Part shown: in pieces, positions 1 to 9,160 of the stretch
Position numbering within the stretch: the first letter of the stretch is position 1
Layout of the letters: each line of letters starts with the position of its first letter
Source of the DNA: an uncultured Acetatifactor sp.
GTDB lineage: Bacteria; Bacillota; Clostridia; Lachnospirales; Lachnospiraceae
DNA length: 50,592 nucleotides
Assembly (NCBI RefSeq): GCF_910585425.1
Contig: NZ_CAJUCP010000042.1
Location: 1-50,592 of the forward strand
Direction: 5' to 3'
Notes under the pieces: generated by a model
Databases searched by the model: none
The model's input: the letters and a program-made list of their open reading frames with translations, nothing else
Told to the model about the DNA's origin: nothing
Program-made: the position numbers and the translations under genes

Positions 1-626
1 GCACTTTAATACATTAAAATCAACCAACAATGGAAAGAACCTATCTACCGTTTACTATAGTTCGAACCAATTGCTTCTAATTGTTCATTAAAAGCTCTAT
101 TCAACATCGAAGACATTTTAAATAGTTCTTGAAAATACTCCTCATATTTTTCTTCGTGTATCGTTACATTAGAATATACATGTACAATTGATTTGTTCGA
201 ATCAAGTAGTTTTGCATAAGCTTCTTCATCATTATCCATAAAAGAATATGAATTAAAAAACTTAAAGTCTACAATCCTTCTATCATATATCATTTCTTCA
301 GGCGTTATTTCCCACTCTACTGAAGCTGGAACCAAATAGTTCTGCAATTTTTCCGGATAGGTCCATAATATTTTGAAAACATATCCTTTCTTTTTGCAAT
401 AATCATATACCGAAAACGCTCCTCTTAACCGATCGCTTAGGCCACCATGGAGCGTTCTCCCATCCACCATAAATATATACATTTTAGAATCTCGGCTTAT
501 GCGCTGCTCATTACTTTTATAAATCTTGCGAAAGCTAATTTCATATTTTAGTATAGATTGCAGTTTGCTTAAGTTCTTTCTTCCAATCATTTTACTTAGT
601 AACAGCATTTTTTCATAGCGGGTCAT
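1..626 (-). pseudogene. Fucosyltransferase-like glycosyltransferase, frameshifted and cut by the window edge
   Basis: The start chosen is the ATG at 626 because an AGGAG ribosome binding site lies just upstream; longer versions would run into the transporter gene. The N-terminal part carries GGLSDRLRG (about residues 61-69), a nucleotide-sugar loop type seen in NodZ/FUT-like capsule glycosyltransferases. The frame stops at 45-47 after the residues SNYSKR. One base earlier in phase the sequence stays open to base 1 and reads TVDRFFPLLVDFNVLKC, which looks like the missing continuation. One extra A in the AAA run (plus-strand TTT, 51-53) would join the two frames. So this is a real gene with a one-base deletion, a slippage (phase-variable) site or a sequencing error. 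It is the last visible gene of the surface-polysaccharide operon, 41 bp after the BCCT gene. Family assignment is moderate; the acceptor is unknown. Confidence 0.6.
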
Positions 627-667
627 TTTCTTCTCCTTTCTAATCAGGTTAAATATTCTATTCCGCA

Positions 668-2212
668 TCATAATCCTTTTTCGTCCATATACTTCTTCGC
701 ATCTTTCAAAAAGCTCCAAATCAGCAATATCATTATAATTCCAACAGGAAATGCACTAATAATTGATATACTCTGTATATTGTTCATTGAACTCTCAGAG
801 AAGACCAGTGCAATAGGAAGAATAATTAATAACAGACACCAAAGCAATATGACTACTGTGTGCGGCCTTTCATTCTCTTCGATTTTCTTATAGCTGTAGC
901 ATGCTGCTGTGTATGCGATAGAGTCAAAGCTTGTCGCATAGAATGCAATCATGCAGAGAAGTACCAAAACAAGAATCAGGCTTCCTACCGACATAGTATC
1001 TATGATTTTCAAAATCAGCTGATATAAATCGCCACTTTCATTGTACATTGCAATAAAGTCAACCGTACCAGATGTCTGGAGACCCAGGCTATAATTACCT
1101 AAAACTATGAAGGAAACAATTGTACTCCCAACCCCAAAGATATAACCCCCAAGAATAGTCTGCTTGACAGTCCTCCCTCTTGAGATATTCCCAATGAAAA
1201 ACGGGGCTGCAATACACCATACCATCCAGTAAGCCCAGTAGTAAATCGTCCACTCCTGTGGAAAGTTATTAGTCCGTATCGGATCCGTGTATGTACTCAA
1301 TTCTATGAAGTTCTGAATCATCTTACCTAAACTCTGAATTCCGTTTTCTATAATAAAACGCCATTGTCTTCCAGTAAAAAGAACCACTATGAGAAGACCA
1401 AAAAATAGATAAACACATATCTTTGCAAGAAAACTAATCCCTTTGAATCCATGTAGTACAGCATATGTATAAACTGCACAAGTGATAAGCAATATAATTA
1501 TAGTCACAGCTGTTCTGCTAAGACTAATCCCAAACAGCTTTAATATAATGCTTGCCATGAGAGGTGTTGCCACGGAGAAAGTGGTCGCAGTTCCAGCCAG
1601 CAGAGCAAATAGAGCGAACAAATCGATAACACGTCCAAGCAACCCACCAGCATGCTTATCGCCGATTATCGGGCGACAAGCTTCGCTGTAGCGTTGGCGA
1701 TTTCTCTTCCTCACATGAAGCATGAAGCCAAATGCAACCGCAAGGACAAGATAGAATGCCCATGGAATAAAACTCCAATGAAACAGCGGAAATACACCTG
1801 CCCACTCGGTAATACCACCTTCCATCTCAGCGATGTGCGGATTCATTGCATACATAACCCATTCCGCAAAACTATAGAACAAAATATCCGCCGCCAGACC
1901 ACATGTAAACATCATACTACCCCATGTGAAAAAACTATACTTTGGCTTCTCATCCTGCTCACCAAGAACAATGTCTCCATACTTGGAAAAAGATAGGAAA
2001 ATGGAGATAACCAGCACTCCAAATCCTATACCCAGATAGTAAATACCAACTGTATCACCAAAAAAGAAACGAATCTGGGAAATCACATTATTTGCCTGAT
2101 TCGGGAAAATGAACAGATATATTGCTAATTCCATAATCAGAATAAATGGCACTAATGTTACCAACCAATCTATTTTATTTTTCTCAATATTCCCACTCAT
2201 TTTATTTTTCAT
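668..2212 (-). CDS. BCCT-family choline/betaine/carnitine transporter
   Basis: A 514-residue integral membrane protein with about 12 hydrophobic segments, the usual size for the betaine-choline-carnitine transporter family. Visible family features are GLAADILFYSFAEWVMYA (near residue 100) and the Trp-rich segment TIYYWAYWMVWCIAAPFFIG followed by SRGRTVKQ (near 325-350). The likely job is uptake of choline or a related quaternary amine across the cytoplasmic membrane. The start ATG overlaps the end of the choline kinase/cytidylyltransferase gene by 11 bp and has GGGG six bases upstream, so translation is probably coupled. Context says the choline is fed to phosphocholine decoration of the polysaccharide rather than to osmoprotection. 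Haemophilus-type lic loci use a different (DMT-type) LicB permease, so this is a functional substitution. Substrate is inferred. Confidence 0.85.
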   Translation of the reverse strand: MKNKMSGNIEKNKIDWLVTLVPFILIMELAIYLFIFPNQANNVISQIRFFFGDTVGIYYLGIGFGVLVISIFLSFSKYGDIVLGEQDEKPKYSFFTWGSMMFTCGLAADILFYSFAEWVMYAMNPHIAEMEGGITEWAGVFPLFHWSFIPWAFYLVLAVAFGFMLHVRKRNRQRYSEACRPIIGDKHAGGLLGRVIDLFALFALLAGTATTFSVATPLMASIILKLFGISLSRTAVTIIILLITCAVYTYAVLHGFKGISFLAKICVYLFFGLLIVVLFTGRQWRFIIENGIQSLGKMIQNFIELSTYTDPIRTNNFPQEWTIYYWAYWMVWCIAAPFFIGNISRGRTVKQTILGGYIFGVGSTIVSFIVLGNYSLGLQTSGTVDFIAMYNESGDLYQLILKIIDTMSVGSLILVLVLLCMIAFYATSFDSIAYTAACYSYKKIEENERPHTVVILLWCLLLIILPIALVFSESSMNNIQSISIISAFPVGIIMILLIWSFLKDAKKYMDEKGL

Positions 2213-3953
2213 TTATGACCCCATATTCTTCCAGCTTTGACATGTCTTTCTTCCCATACAGATATGATTCATAATCATGATCGATTGCAACAAGTTCATC
2301 AAGTCCATCAATTTCTACAACATCTGTATCCTGCATCTCATAGATGCCTAAAACAAAATCATCAAAATGACAGAACATCCCCACATCATCCCAATATATT
2401 TGATGATTCCCACTTTCGAACTCTTCTTCGAGATGTTGCCGTAACTTCTTCCCATCCTCCAGCGTCCAACGGGAAATGGAATAAAGCTGCCATCCATGTG
2501 AGCCTCCTGTTCGTGAGCAAGACTTTACTCTTCCATCTTCTACATCCATTAGCCATTCATCTGTCTTACCCTCGCACCACACTGCATTATAGCCAGATAG
2601 ATTAAAGTGCGGATTAAGAATTGCTGTATTATAGATAATCTGATCACCGTCCAGAATGATACAATCTCCAAGATACTCTCGAGCAACATATAAAGAACTA
2701 ATGTTATTGCAGGTGTCGTAGTATGGATTCGCAATAAGATGTAAGCCAGGATATTGGGTTGGTAAATCATAGAACTGCTCTTTCAGGTGTCCGATAACAA
2801 CATAAATTTCTGTAATTCCATTCTCCCGCAATCCCTTGACCACAGTGTCAATCATCCTCACTCCGTTTACCCTAACCAATGGTTTCGGAATCTCACATGT
2901 CAATGGCTGCATTCGTTTCCCAATTCCTGCTGCCATGATAATTGCCCGTTTTGCAATATGCGTTTCTTCTTCCTCACAGCATTTAATCAGCTCTATCGCA
3001 TATCTATAAAAGTCTTTAGCATAATAGTATTGGCGCAGACTATATTCGCCAAACTCTACACCAAGCTTTCGCTTATACTCACACCAGTTTGACCATAACA
3101 GACCACAAACAGCAATGTAACAGTAAATCTTCGCTCTCGTTTTTTGATTACAATTATCTCTAAAATAAATATTAATTAACATATCGCACTGTTGTTTATT
3201 ATAAAGACTATAGATGCAGAACATTGCAAGATCCACATGCGGATCTTGCATCCCAGAATATTCCCAATCAGTAAGCTGTAACCACTCTTCGTTCTCACCT
3301 ATCGGGGTATAAAATAAAAAATTGTCCGGCACTGCATCAATGTGTGCAAGACACCAGTCTTTCTCTAATCCATCTATAAATGGTCTGAGGCTCAGCACAT
3401 TATCTTTCGTTTTTTTATAATCCTGATAGGCAGAAGAATCGCCCTCCAAAAGCATCTCATAAAAATCGATCTGCTCGAAAATATCAAAAGTGTGGTCAAC
3501 TGTCAGATGAAGATTGTGAAAATATCTCAGCTTGTCCATACATCGCTTCAAATCTTTCATGTCGTCTACATTGCATGCTCGAACACCATCAAGATACTTC
3601 GTTATCTTAAATCCGTTTTCTGGTGCAATGTATATTGGATTATCACAGAGATTTAAGCCTCGTATTGTTCTAAACACCTCTGCCTCTTGCTTCCTGTTTA
3701 TTAATCGATCTGTACCTTCTCCGGGAATTCGCACTAAATACTTAGAGTCATTAACCGTAAACAAGAATGAACGATTTGTCATACCTTTCTTTAGTATTGT
3801 GATTTCAGTAATTTCATGTCTTTTGCAACCAAGCGCCTTTTCAATTATTTGCATTTCATCTGATTTCAGCTGACTGGATACAGAGTCAATTCCTCTCATT
3901 TTCTCCCCAAGAGGCAGTAGATATTGCACACGCTCTTTTGCTTCCTTTTTCAC
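2202..3953 (-). CDS. Fused choline kinase and CTP:phosphocholine cytidylyltransferase (LicA-LicC type)
   Basis: A 583-residue two-domain enzyme. Residues about 35-330 are a LicA-like choline kinase, with HIDAVPDNF (204-212, catalytic loop) and LTDWEYSG (227-234, metal-binding Asp). Residues about 336-583 are a nucleotidyltransferase with the signature MAAGIGKRMQPLT (340-352) followed by a PKPLV lysine and a later DGD metal site, as in LicC. Together they would turn choline plus ATP and CTP into CDP-choline, the donor for LicD. The start is GTG at 3953 with GAGAGGT upstream; an in-frame ATG at 3899 behind GGGGAGAAA is an alternative. The gene sits between licD-like and transporter genes, overlapping the latter. 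In classical lic loci the two activities are separate proteins. Confidence is high for the domains, moderate for choline as substrate. Confidence 0.88.
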   Translation of the reverse strand: MKKEAKERVQYLLPLGEKMRGIDSVSSQLKSDEMQIIEKALGCKRHEITEITILKKGMTNRSFLFTVNDSKYLVRIPGEGTDRLINRKQEAEVFRTIRGLNLCDNPIYIAPENGFKITKYLDGVRACNVDDMKDLKRCMDKLRYFHNLHLTVDHTFDIFEQIDFYEMLLEGDSSAYQDYKKTKDNVLSLRPFIDGLEKDWCLAHIDAVPDNFLFYTPIGENEEWLQLTDWEYSGMQDPHVDLAMFCIYSLYNKQQCDMLINIYFRDNCNQKTRAKIYCYIAVCGLLWSNWCEYKRKLGVEFGEYSLRQYYYAKDFYRYAIELIKCCEEEETHIAKRAIIMAAGIGKRMQPLTCEIPKPLVRVNGVRMIDTVVKGLRENGITEIYVVIGHLKEQFYDLPTQYPGLHLIANPYYDTCNNISSLYVAREYLGDCIILDGDQIIYNTAILNPHFNLSGYNAVWCEGKTDEWLMDVEDGRVKSCSRTGGSHGWQLYSISRWTLEDGKKLRQHLEEEFESGNHQIYWDDVGMFCHFDDFVLGIYEMQDTDVVEIDGLDELVAIDHDYESYLYGKKDMSKLEEYGVINEK

Positions 3954-4012
3954 TAATATTTACCTCTCATTTCGTCCATATAGCAAGGTTTCTTCTTATT
4001 ATATAATTATAT

Positions 4013-4807
4013 TCAATATGATCCAAAGTCTATTTTCTGAGTGGTATGAACCTTTCGCTTCTCCTCTGAAGGCAATTCCATATAGTCACCATATATTCTA
4101 GATAAATATGCATCATAATCATCAAAGCCTGGATAGCTTTTATTTTCAAATTTATAAATAGTCAACTTATCAAACCACTTGTTTTCTAAATGATACATAG
4201 GATAATCGCTTGTAAAGCACTCTTTTGTTTTTTTAATGTTGTATTTAACTATATGTTGTTCTCTTATTTCTTTTAATTTTTCAATACTAAATAGCAGACT
4301 AATTGCCTTAAAACAACCATATGAAATTTTTCTTCTTTGTTTCTCTGTTCCATAATTGCATTTTACCCAAATCAGATTTTTAAGCAAGTGATTTTTTATT
4401 AGGAATATCCTTTGGGCAAAAGCTCTATCTGGTAGATTATCATAAGGAAATATATCTATAAATATGCCATGGTGCACATTCGCTTGTTTCGAAAAGTCCT
4501 CCACTATTTCAGTATTATTCAAATGAATTTTGGCAAATGAAAAAGCATAATCTCTTACTTCATATGTCTGTAGCGTAAACTTCTTGGAATCTAAATCTGT
4601 TTTGCATGCTTGAAGAAGTCTCTCGTATTCTCCTCTTTTAAGCCCTATATCAAAGTCATCATCCCAAGGAATAAAGCCTTTATGCCGAACTGCACCTAAG
4701 AGAGTCCCGCCATCCATGCTAAAGGAGATATTATTTTTCATACATATTCGATTAATCTCTTCAACAATTATTAATATAGTATACTGAAGCTTTGTTATTG
4801 AAACCAT
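4013..4807 (-). CDS. LicD-family phosphotransferase (phosphocholine or similar)
   Basis: A 264-residue LicD family protein. The hallmark block MDGGTLLGAVRHKGFIPWDD (residues 31-50) continues into DFDIGL; the acidic residues form the metal/nucleotide site of this nucleotidyltransferase-fold family. LicD proteins transfer phosphocholine from CDP-choline, or other polyol/amino-alcohol phosphates, to sugars of teichoic acids or capsules. The C-terminal half has the PYDNLPDRAF segment often seen in longer LicD members. The start ATG at 4807 has GGGAG six bases upstream. It lies 59 bp after the LicA-LicC fusion end-to-start and in the same operon, which makes phosphocholine the best guess for the group transferred. 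The neighbouring TagD-like and asparagine-synthase-like genes leave room for another group. Confidence 0.9.
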   Translation of the reverse strand: MVSITKLQYTILIIVEEINRICMKNNISFSMDGGTLLGAVRHKGFIPWDDDFDIGLKRGEYERLLQACKTDLDSKKFTLQTYEVRDYAFSFAKIHLNNTEIVEDFSKQANVHHGIFIDIFPYDNLPDRAFAQRIFLIKNHLLKNLIWVKCNYGTEKQRRKISYGCFKAISLLFSIEKLKEIREQHIVKYNIKKTKECFTSDYPMYHLENKWFDKLTIYKFENKSYPGFDDYDAYLSRIYGDYMELPSEEKRKVHTTQKIDFGSY

Positions 4808-4851
4808 ATCAATCTCCCATTTAAACTTATTTTGCTGAAATCAATGACTGG

Positions 4852-5892
4852 TTATCTTTCATTCATCTCCAAAAACTTCTCCAAACAGTACATCTGCCAT
4901 TTCTGATTGCCGGTATATTTATTTATATCAATATCTTTCCGGAATTCCAATCTTGTTGGTCCTTCCCAGTTTTTGAAATAGATGTCCACAGGTCTTGGCA
5001 TCGGAACTTTATTCGGAACAGGAATCTCTGGGTACTTTTTTTCCATTAATCTACGAATCAAATACTTCGGCTCACCATGGCGGACAAGGTAAAGGTCTAA
5101 TTCATCCGCCATCTTGAGCCTTGCGTATGGATCATAATATGGCATTCCGGCAACAGAAAAAGCATTCATGTAAGAACTAGAAGATTCGATAGAAAATACA
5201 TCATCCATGAAAGCGAGGAAATCAATTTTATCCCCATCTTTCCGATACCTTTCAAACAGATACCGCATTGATTCTGGCTCTACCAAAACATCCTCTGGTT
5301 TTATAAAGATATAACGATTCATGAACTCTTCAAAAGTCCAGTCTTTTGCAAGCAGACCGTCCATACCGCCAAAAACTAAATCACTACTCTCCCCCACAAA
5401 CATCATCTCTACTCCATCAGCTTTTGACTGGAGTGCCGCCTGAAGAATCTGTGGTTCTATAGAATGTACTGGTGCAGATTTTGCTTTCATCACAGACCCA
5501 AGATGCGCAACAACTGTATCCCATGTAATATCTACATAGTGGAGTTTGAGTCCATAATATCTGGCATAATACCTAGCTCTTTCCAATTCATCTGACTGAT
5601 ACTTTCCTCCAAGAAAACGAAATGTGTAAGCATCAGCGCCTGGTAGATAAGAGGCTACAATAGCAGAGTCCATACCACCAGAAAGAAGAATGCCTTTCTT
5701 CTTGTCCTTGAACTGCTCCATTTGCTTTCCAATCTCATTGTCAATGTCATCTGCAGTACGGACAAGGATACGTTGATTATCCGGAAGTGGTTTAATATTC
5801 TGATGATGCATTCCGGAATAAAAATCCATATTTTCTTTTTCTATATAACGAAACGCCAAATAGGAGCTCATACAATATTTTTTGTTAATCAT
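4852..5892 (-). CDS. Asparagine-synthase-like PP-loop protein lacking a glutaminase domain
   Basis: A 346-residue protein with the ATP pyrophosphatase (PP-loop) motif LLSGGMDSAIVAS near residues 69-81 and the later GESSDLVFGG segment (about 170-180) of the asparagine synthase synthetase domain. Asparagine synthase B has an N-terminal class-II glutamine amidotransferase domain of about 200 residues starting with Cys; here only about 65 residues precede the PP-loop and no such domain is visible. The enzyme would therefore adenylate a carboxylate and use free ammonia, an amine, or a partner's ammonia. ATG 5892 is preferred (GGAAGGG about 12 bases upstream); TTG 5913 and ATG 5904 are alternatives. 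It lies between licD and the TagD-like gene, 24 bp from the latter. Substrate unknown. Confidence 0.78.
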   Translation of the reverse strand: MINKKYCMSSYLAFRYIEKENMDFYSGMHHQNIKPLPDNQRILVRTADDIDNEIGKQMEQFKDKKKGILLSGGMDSAIVASYLPGADAYTFRFLGGKYQSDELERARYYARYYGLKLHYVDITWDTVVAHLGSVMKAKSAPVHSIEPQILQAALQSKADGVEMMFVGESSDLVFGGMDGLLAKDWTFEEFMNRYIFIKPEDVLVEPESMRYLFERYRKDGDKIDFLAFMDDVFSIESSSSYMNAFSVAGMPYYDPYARLKMADELDLYLVRHGEPKYLIRRLMEKKYPEIPVPNKVPMPRPVDIYFKNWEGPTRLEFRKDIDINKYTGNQKWQMYCLEKFLEMNER

Positions 5893-5916
5893 TGTTTTTA
5901 TCATCCCTTCCAATAT

Positions 5917-6369
5917 TTATATATGTTTTCTAGCGTTTTCACTTGTCTCACTTGCCCAACCACGAACTTGCCTTAGGGCATTAGTAATCCTTGTAGATGA
6001 AATTCCTCTTGTGTATGGAAAGTACACGATTTTAATTCCCTCACCAGCAAACTCATCTTCATACTTCTGCCACTTTTCAGTGGCATACCAATCATCGCCA
6101 ACAAAAAGAATTGTAGCGCCCAGTTCTTTACATGCTTTCAGCTTATCCATATCGTACTGAGGAACCGCTGCATCAACATACTTGCAAGATCGCACAATCT
6201 CAATTCGATCTTCGAATGGAATCATTGCGTTTTTACCTTTATACTGTACAAGTTCATCAACCGTCACACCAACTACAAGTTTATCGCACATACCTCTTGC
6301 ATTTTTTAGTAGATTCAAATGGCCTATATGAAAGAGATCATATACCCCTGTTGTGTAACCGATAATCAT
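5917..6369 (-). CDS. TagD-like cytidylyltransferase family protein
   Basis: A 150-residue single-domain nucleotidyltransferase of the CCT/TagD class. The sequence shows GVYDLFHIGHLNLL (residues 8-21) with the HIGH nucleotide-binding motif, and RGISSTRI near the end corresponding to the RTxGISTT motif of glycerol-3-phosphate and ethanolamine-phosphate cytidylyltransferases. It should activate a phosphorylated small alcohol as a CDP (less likely ADP) derivative. Length is slightly above TagD (about 130). ATG 6369 is chosen because GGAGG lies eight bases upstream. It is immediately downstream of the TagF-like glycerophosphotransferase gene, which favours CDP-glycerol as product. Immediate linkage to the asparagine-synthase-like gene leaves an amidated or aminated alcohol phosphate as a less conventional alternative. 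Confidence 0.82.
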   Translation of the reverse strand: MIIGYTTGVYDLFHIGHLNLLKNARGMCDKLVVGVTVDELVQYKGKNAMIPFEDRIEIVRSCKYVDAAVPQYDMDKLKACKELGATILFVGDDWYATEKWQKYEDEFAGEGIKIVYFPYTRGISSTRITNALRQVRGWASETSENARKHI

Positions 6370-6401
6370 TTGTGTACCTCCATTCCGTTCCATTAGTTAT
6401 G

Positions 6402-7607
6402 TCAGACAAGATTAAAATAACGTGCTATTCGCGCACATGAATTACCGTCTTTATACTCATATAACCATTTACATAGCTTTTCTCTCGCTACATGATACAA
6501 ATCACATCCGTTTTCCAAATCAAAAAGAAACTTTTTAAAATCATCCAAATTATATATCTTCTTCCCAGGCATAAAGAATTCTGGATTTTCTACTGAAAAT
6601 CCCGGCAAATAAGACTCTAGGTCGCTCAGTACAAAACCTATTGGACGATTCAGTAAAAGAAAAGAATATGCTGATGAGGAATAATCGCTTAATAACGCAT
6701 CGCAACAACTCATTAATTTATAGTTGTTAATTCCTAACTTTTTTACACTATCACCATCTAAAACAGCTATATTGCTAAGTCCCCTAACTATTTGAGTGCT
6801 AGATTTATCTTGCATTGGATGAATCTTTATAATCAGCAGCATATCCATTTGAAGAAGAAAATCATTGAATCTTTCAACTTCATAATTATCACTAAAAATG
6901 GGAACCCCTAACGGCAAATTATTCAAGCTGTCATTTCGGTCTGATTTATCAAGTTTTCTGAACGTAGGCATCCATAAGACCACTTTATTGAAGTTTTTAT
7001 TTGTCACTTTTTTAAGTTCATTACAATGATTTTCAAATAATGCATCGTTTGCTGGGAATCCCAAATGCAGCATTTTGTTATTTGGGTACTCTATCGAATA
7101 ATTTTCGCATTCAAAAGGATCATATTTCTTTGATGGTGAAAGAATATATGTAACTTGATTTGGAACCGTCAAAAATCCTTTCACGTTTTTGATTGTACAA
7201 CCTCCATGTGTACAGTAAACAGAAATTTGACCGCTTCGAAGCGTAGTAACTACGTTATTATCTGCAAACAAGTATTTAGCACTATGAATTAACACATTCT
7301 TTTTGATACTTGGCCTGAATAAGTTAAACGCTTCTACATTATATGGAAAACATTCGGGAGCATCATGCTTCAGTAACCAAACTATTTTATAACTATTATT
7401 TACTCCATTATTTATAAAAAAGTCATATAGAGCCCCTCCGTTACAATCAAAGTCATTATGACTTTCTAATATAATAATGTCTTTTAAAGGCTTATGCTTG
7501 AAAAAAAAATGATATATTTTATATATTATTAAATCGATTTTATATTTATAAAAAACTTGCAAAGTTTGCTTTAATCCCTTATTATGTATATATTTAAGCG
7601 GATTCAT
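6402..7607 (-). CDS. CDP-glycerol:poly(glycerophosphate) glycerophosphotransferase-like (TagB/TagF family)
   Basis: A 401-residue protein of the CDP-glycerol glycerophosphotransferase family. Visible landmarks are YCTHGG (about residue 150), VVLWMPTFRK (about 205-215), IIKIHPMQ (about 260) and LLSDYSSSAYSFLLLNRP (about 300-318), which match the family's UDP/CDP-binding GT-B C-domain pattern. It should transfer a polyol phosphate from a CDP donor onto a lipid-linked sugar or polymer on the inner membrane face. Size fits a monofunctional primer/short-chain enzyme rather than the large bifunctional TagF. Start ATG 7607 is preferred over 7643 because GGGGG lies about ten bases upstream. It lies 32 bp before the TagD-like gene, its probable donor supplier. 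Confidence 0.88.
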   Translation of the reverse strand: MNPLKYIHNKGLKQTLQVFYKYKIDLIIYKIYHFFFKHKPLKDIIILESHNDFDCNGGALYDFFINNGVNNSYKIVWLLKHDAPECFPYNVEAFNLFRPSIKKNVLIHSAKYLFADNNVVTTLRSGQISVYCTHGGCTIKNVKGFLTVPNQVTYILSPSKKYDPFECENYSIEYPNNKMLHLGFPANDALFENHCNELKKVTNKNFNKVVLWMPTFRKLDKSDRNDSLNNLPLGVPIFSDNYEVERFNDFLLQMDMLLIIKIHPMQDKSSTQIVRGLSNIAVLDGDSVKKLGINNYKLMSCCDALLSDYSSSAYSFLLLNRPIGFVLSDLESYLPGFSVENPEFFMPGKKIYNLDDFKKFLFDLENGCDLYHVAREKLCKWLYEYKDGNSCARIARYFNLV

Positions 7608-7679
7608 AACCAAATAGCCCCCTTCAAAACTTTCATATTTCAAGATATAATAACCAATACAAGGATATCTAAAATATTT

Positions 7680-9137
7680 TTATTCATTACTATCATTATG
7701 AGTCCTTAATAAAACATCTATTAAAAAACCTCTTGTCAAATATATTCCAGATAAGGCAGCCACTATTATTGCATAACGTATTACATATAACTTGTATGTC
7801 ATAGTCATCAAAATCATAATAAGTATCAAGCCAATTCCTATGAGAAAAATAATATGTGAATCATATAATTCACTAGTCTCCGATAGATTATTTTCTATTA
7901 TCTTTTTTGTTAATACATAATGAATAAGTGCTAATATGACATAACAAATAAGTGTTGTATATCCGGCGGCAATATACCCAAACAATTTTATACCACAATA
8001 ATTAAGCAAGAGGTTTAATGACGCTGATAGGGATGTCGCAATCGCAATATGTTTTGTTTTTTGGTAATAGTACTCAATGGTACTATACATCGAATATACA
8101 AAAATAAAATATACGGATGCCGAGACTGGTGGAATTACATAAACGGCATCAAGATACTTTCTACCGGCAAATACCAGAATGATTTCTGGAGCAAATGCCA
8201 TAGATATTATTGACAATATAGCTATAAACAGCATGATTGGTGTCATATTCTTTTTTATTTTCTTCGTATTATTTTCATTTATAGATTTGTATATATATGG
8301 TGTCAATGCATTATTTACTGCTGAAGTTACCAATATCATCATAGTCGCTATACTATAAGCTACACTATAAAATGCTGCTTCAGCTGTGCCAACCATCTTG
8401 CCTATCATCAGCCTATCTGATTGACTTAGGACATAATTAGATAAATAATGCGGAATTAATGGAATATTAAAGTTCAGTGAAAACTTCCAATACTCTTTTT
8501 TGTAAAATTTTTTACCATGAGAATATATCAGAAACATAATGCTTCCCGCAATTGTTGCTTTCACTATCACATCGGAGTATACCCTTGCCTCAAGCTTATG
8601 GCTGTTATACATAACTGCGACAACTGCAATTCCTATACAGAACACGCTTAATAACACTGAAACAGCTACTGTCTTTTTGTACTTGTATTCAAACTGCTCT
8701 TTCGCCATCCACAATTCAAGTGCTGGCATAGTAAAAAGTTCTATAAACATTGCTACCATTAAAGACGGGTTCAGTCCAAATACATTCCTCCAAAAATTTG
8801 GGCTCATCAGGTAAATGACAAAAAATCCTACTGTAAGTGCTGCAGTTAAGCCGAGCTGAGAAGATGTAAACCCAGCAATATCATCCTTATATAACAAAAG
8901 TCCTTTTTTATATCCCGCTAAAAATATATTCAATGAAGTGAAGATGATTAAAATGCTATACCACGACTGAAAAATCGCAAATGTTCCATATTGCTCTTCT
9001 GTTAATATTCGTGTAAAGATTGGAGTTGATAATAAGGCAACACCCTTGTTAAGTACATTGCATATCGTATACCAAAAAGCTGCTTTAACCGGTGTCGACA
9101 TTTTCTCATATTTTATTATATATTTATTTATAAACAA
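7680..9137 (-). CDS. Wzx-type polysaccharide flippase (MOP superfamily)
   Basis: A 485-residue membrane protein with roughly 12-14 hydrophobic segments and the typical N-terminal pattern of polysaccharide biosynthesis export proteins: NVLNKGVALLSTPIFTRIL (about 27-45) followed by TEEQYGTF. It is expected to flip undecaprenyl-diphosphate-linked repeat units across the membrane. The start appears to be TTG at 9137, five bases after AAGGTGAT; an ATG at 9101 has a poorer site. It is followed 72 bp later by the glycerophosphotransferase gene and preceded by the acyltransferase gene. With the Wzy-type polymerase nearby it points to a Wzx/Wzy-dependent polymer. Confidence 0.9.
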   Translation of the reverse strand: MFINKYIIKYEKMSTPVKAAFWYTICNVLNKGVALLSTPIFTRILTEEQYGTFAIFQSWYSILIIFTSLNIFLAGYKKGLLLYKDDIAGFTSSQLGLTAALTVGFFVIYLMSPNFWRNVFGLNPSLMVAMFIELFTMPALELWMAKEQFEYKYKKTVAVSVLLSVFCIGIAVVAVMYNSHKLEARVYSDVIVKATIAGSIMFLIYSHGKKFYKKEYWKFSLNFNIPLIPHYLSNYVLSQSDRLMIGKMVGTAEAAFYSVAYSIATMMILVTSAVNNALTPYIYKSINENNTKKIKKNMTPIMLFIAILSIISMAFAPEIILVFAGRKYLDAVYVIPPVSASVYFIFVYSMYSTIEYYYQKTKHIAIATSLSASLNLLLNYCGIKLFGYIAAGYTTLICYVILALIHYVLTKKIIENNLSETSELYDSHIIFLIGIGLILIMILMTMTYKLYVIRYAIIVAALSGIYLTRGFLIDVLLRTHNDSNE

Positions 9138-9160
9138 AATATCACCTTGGGAAATAATAG

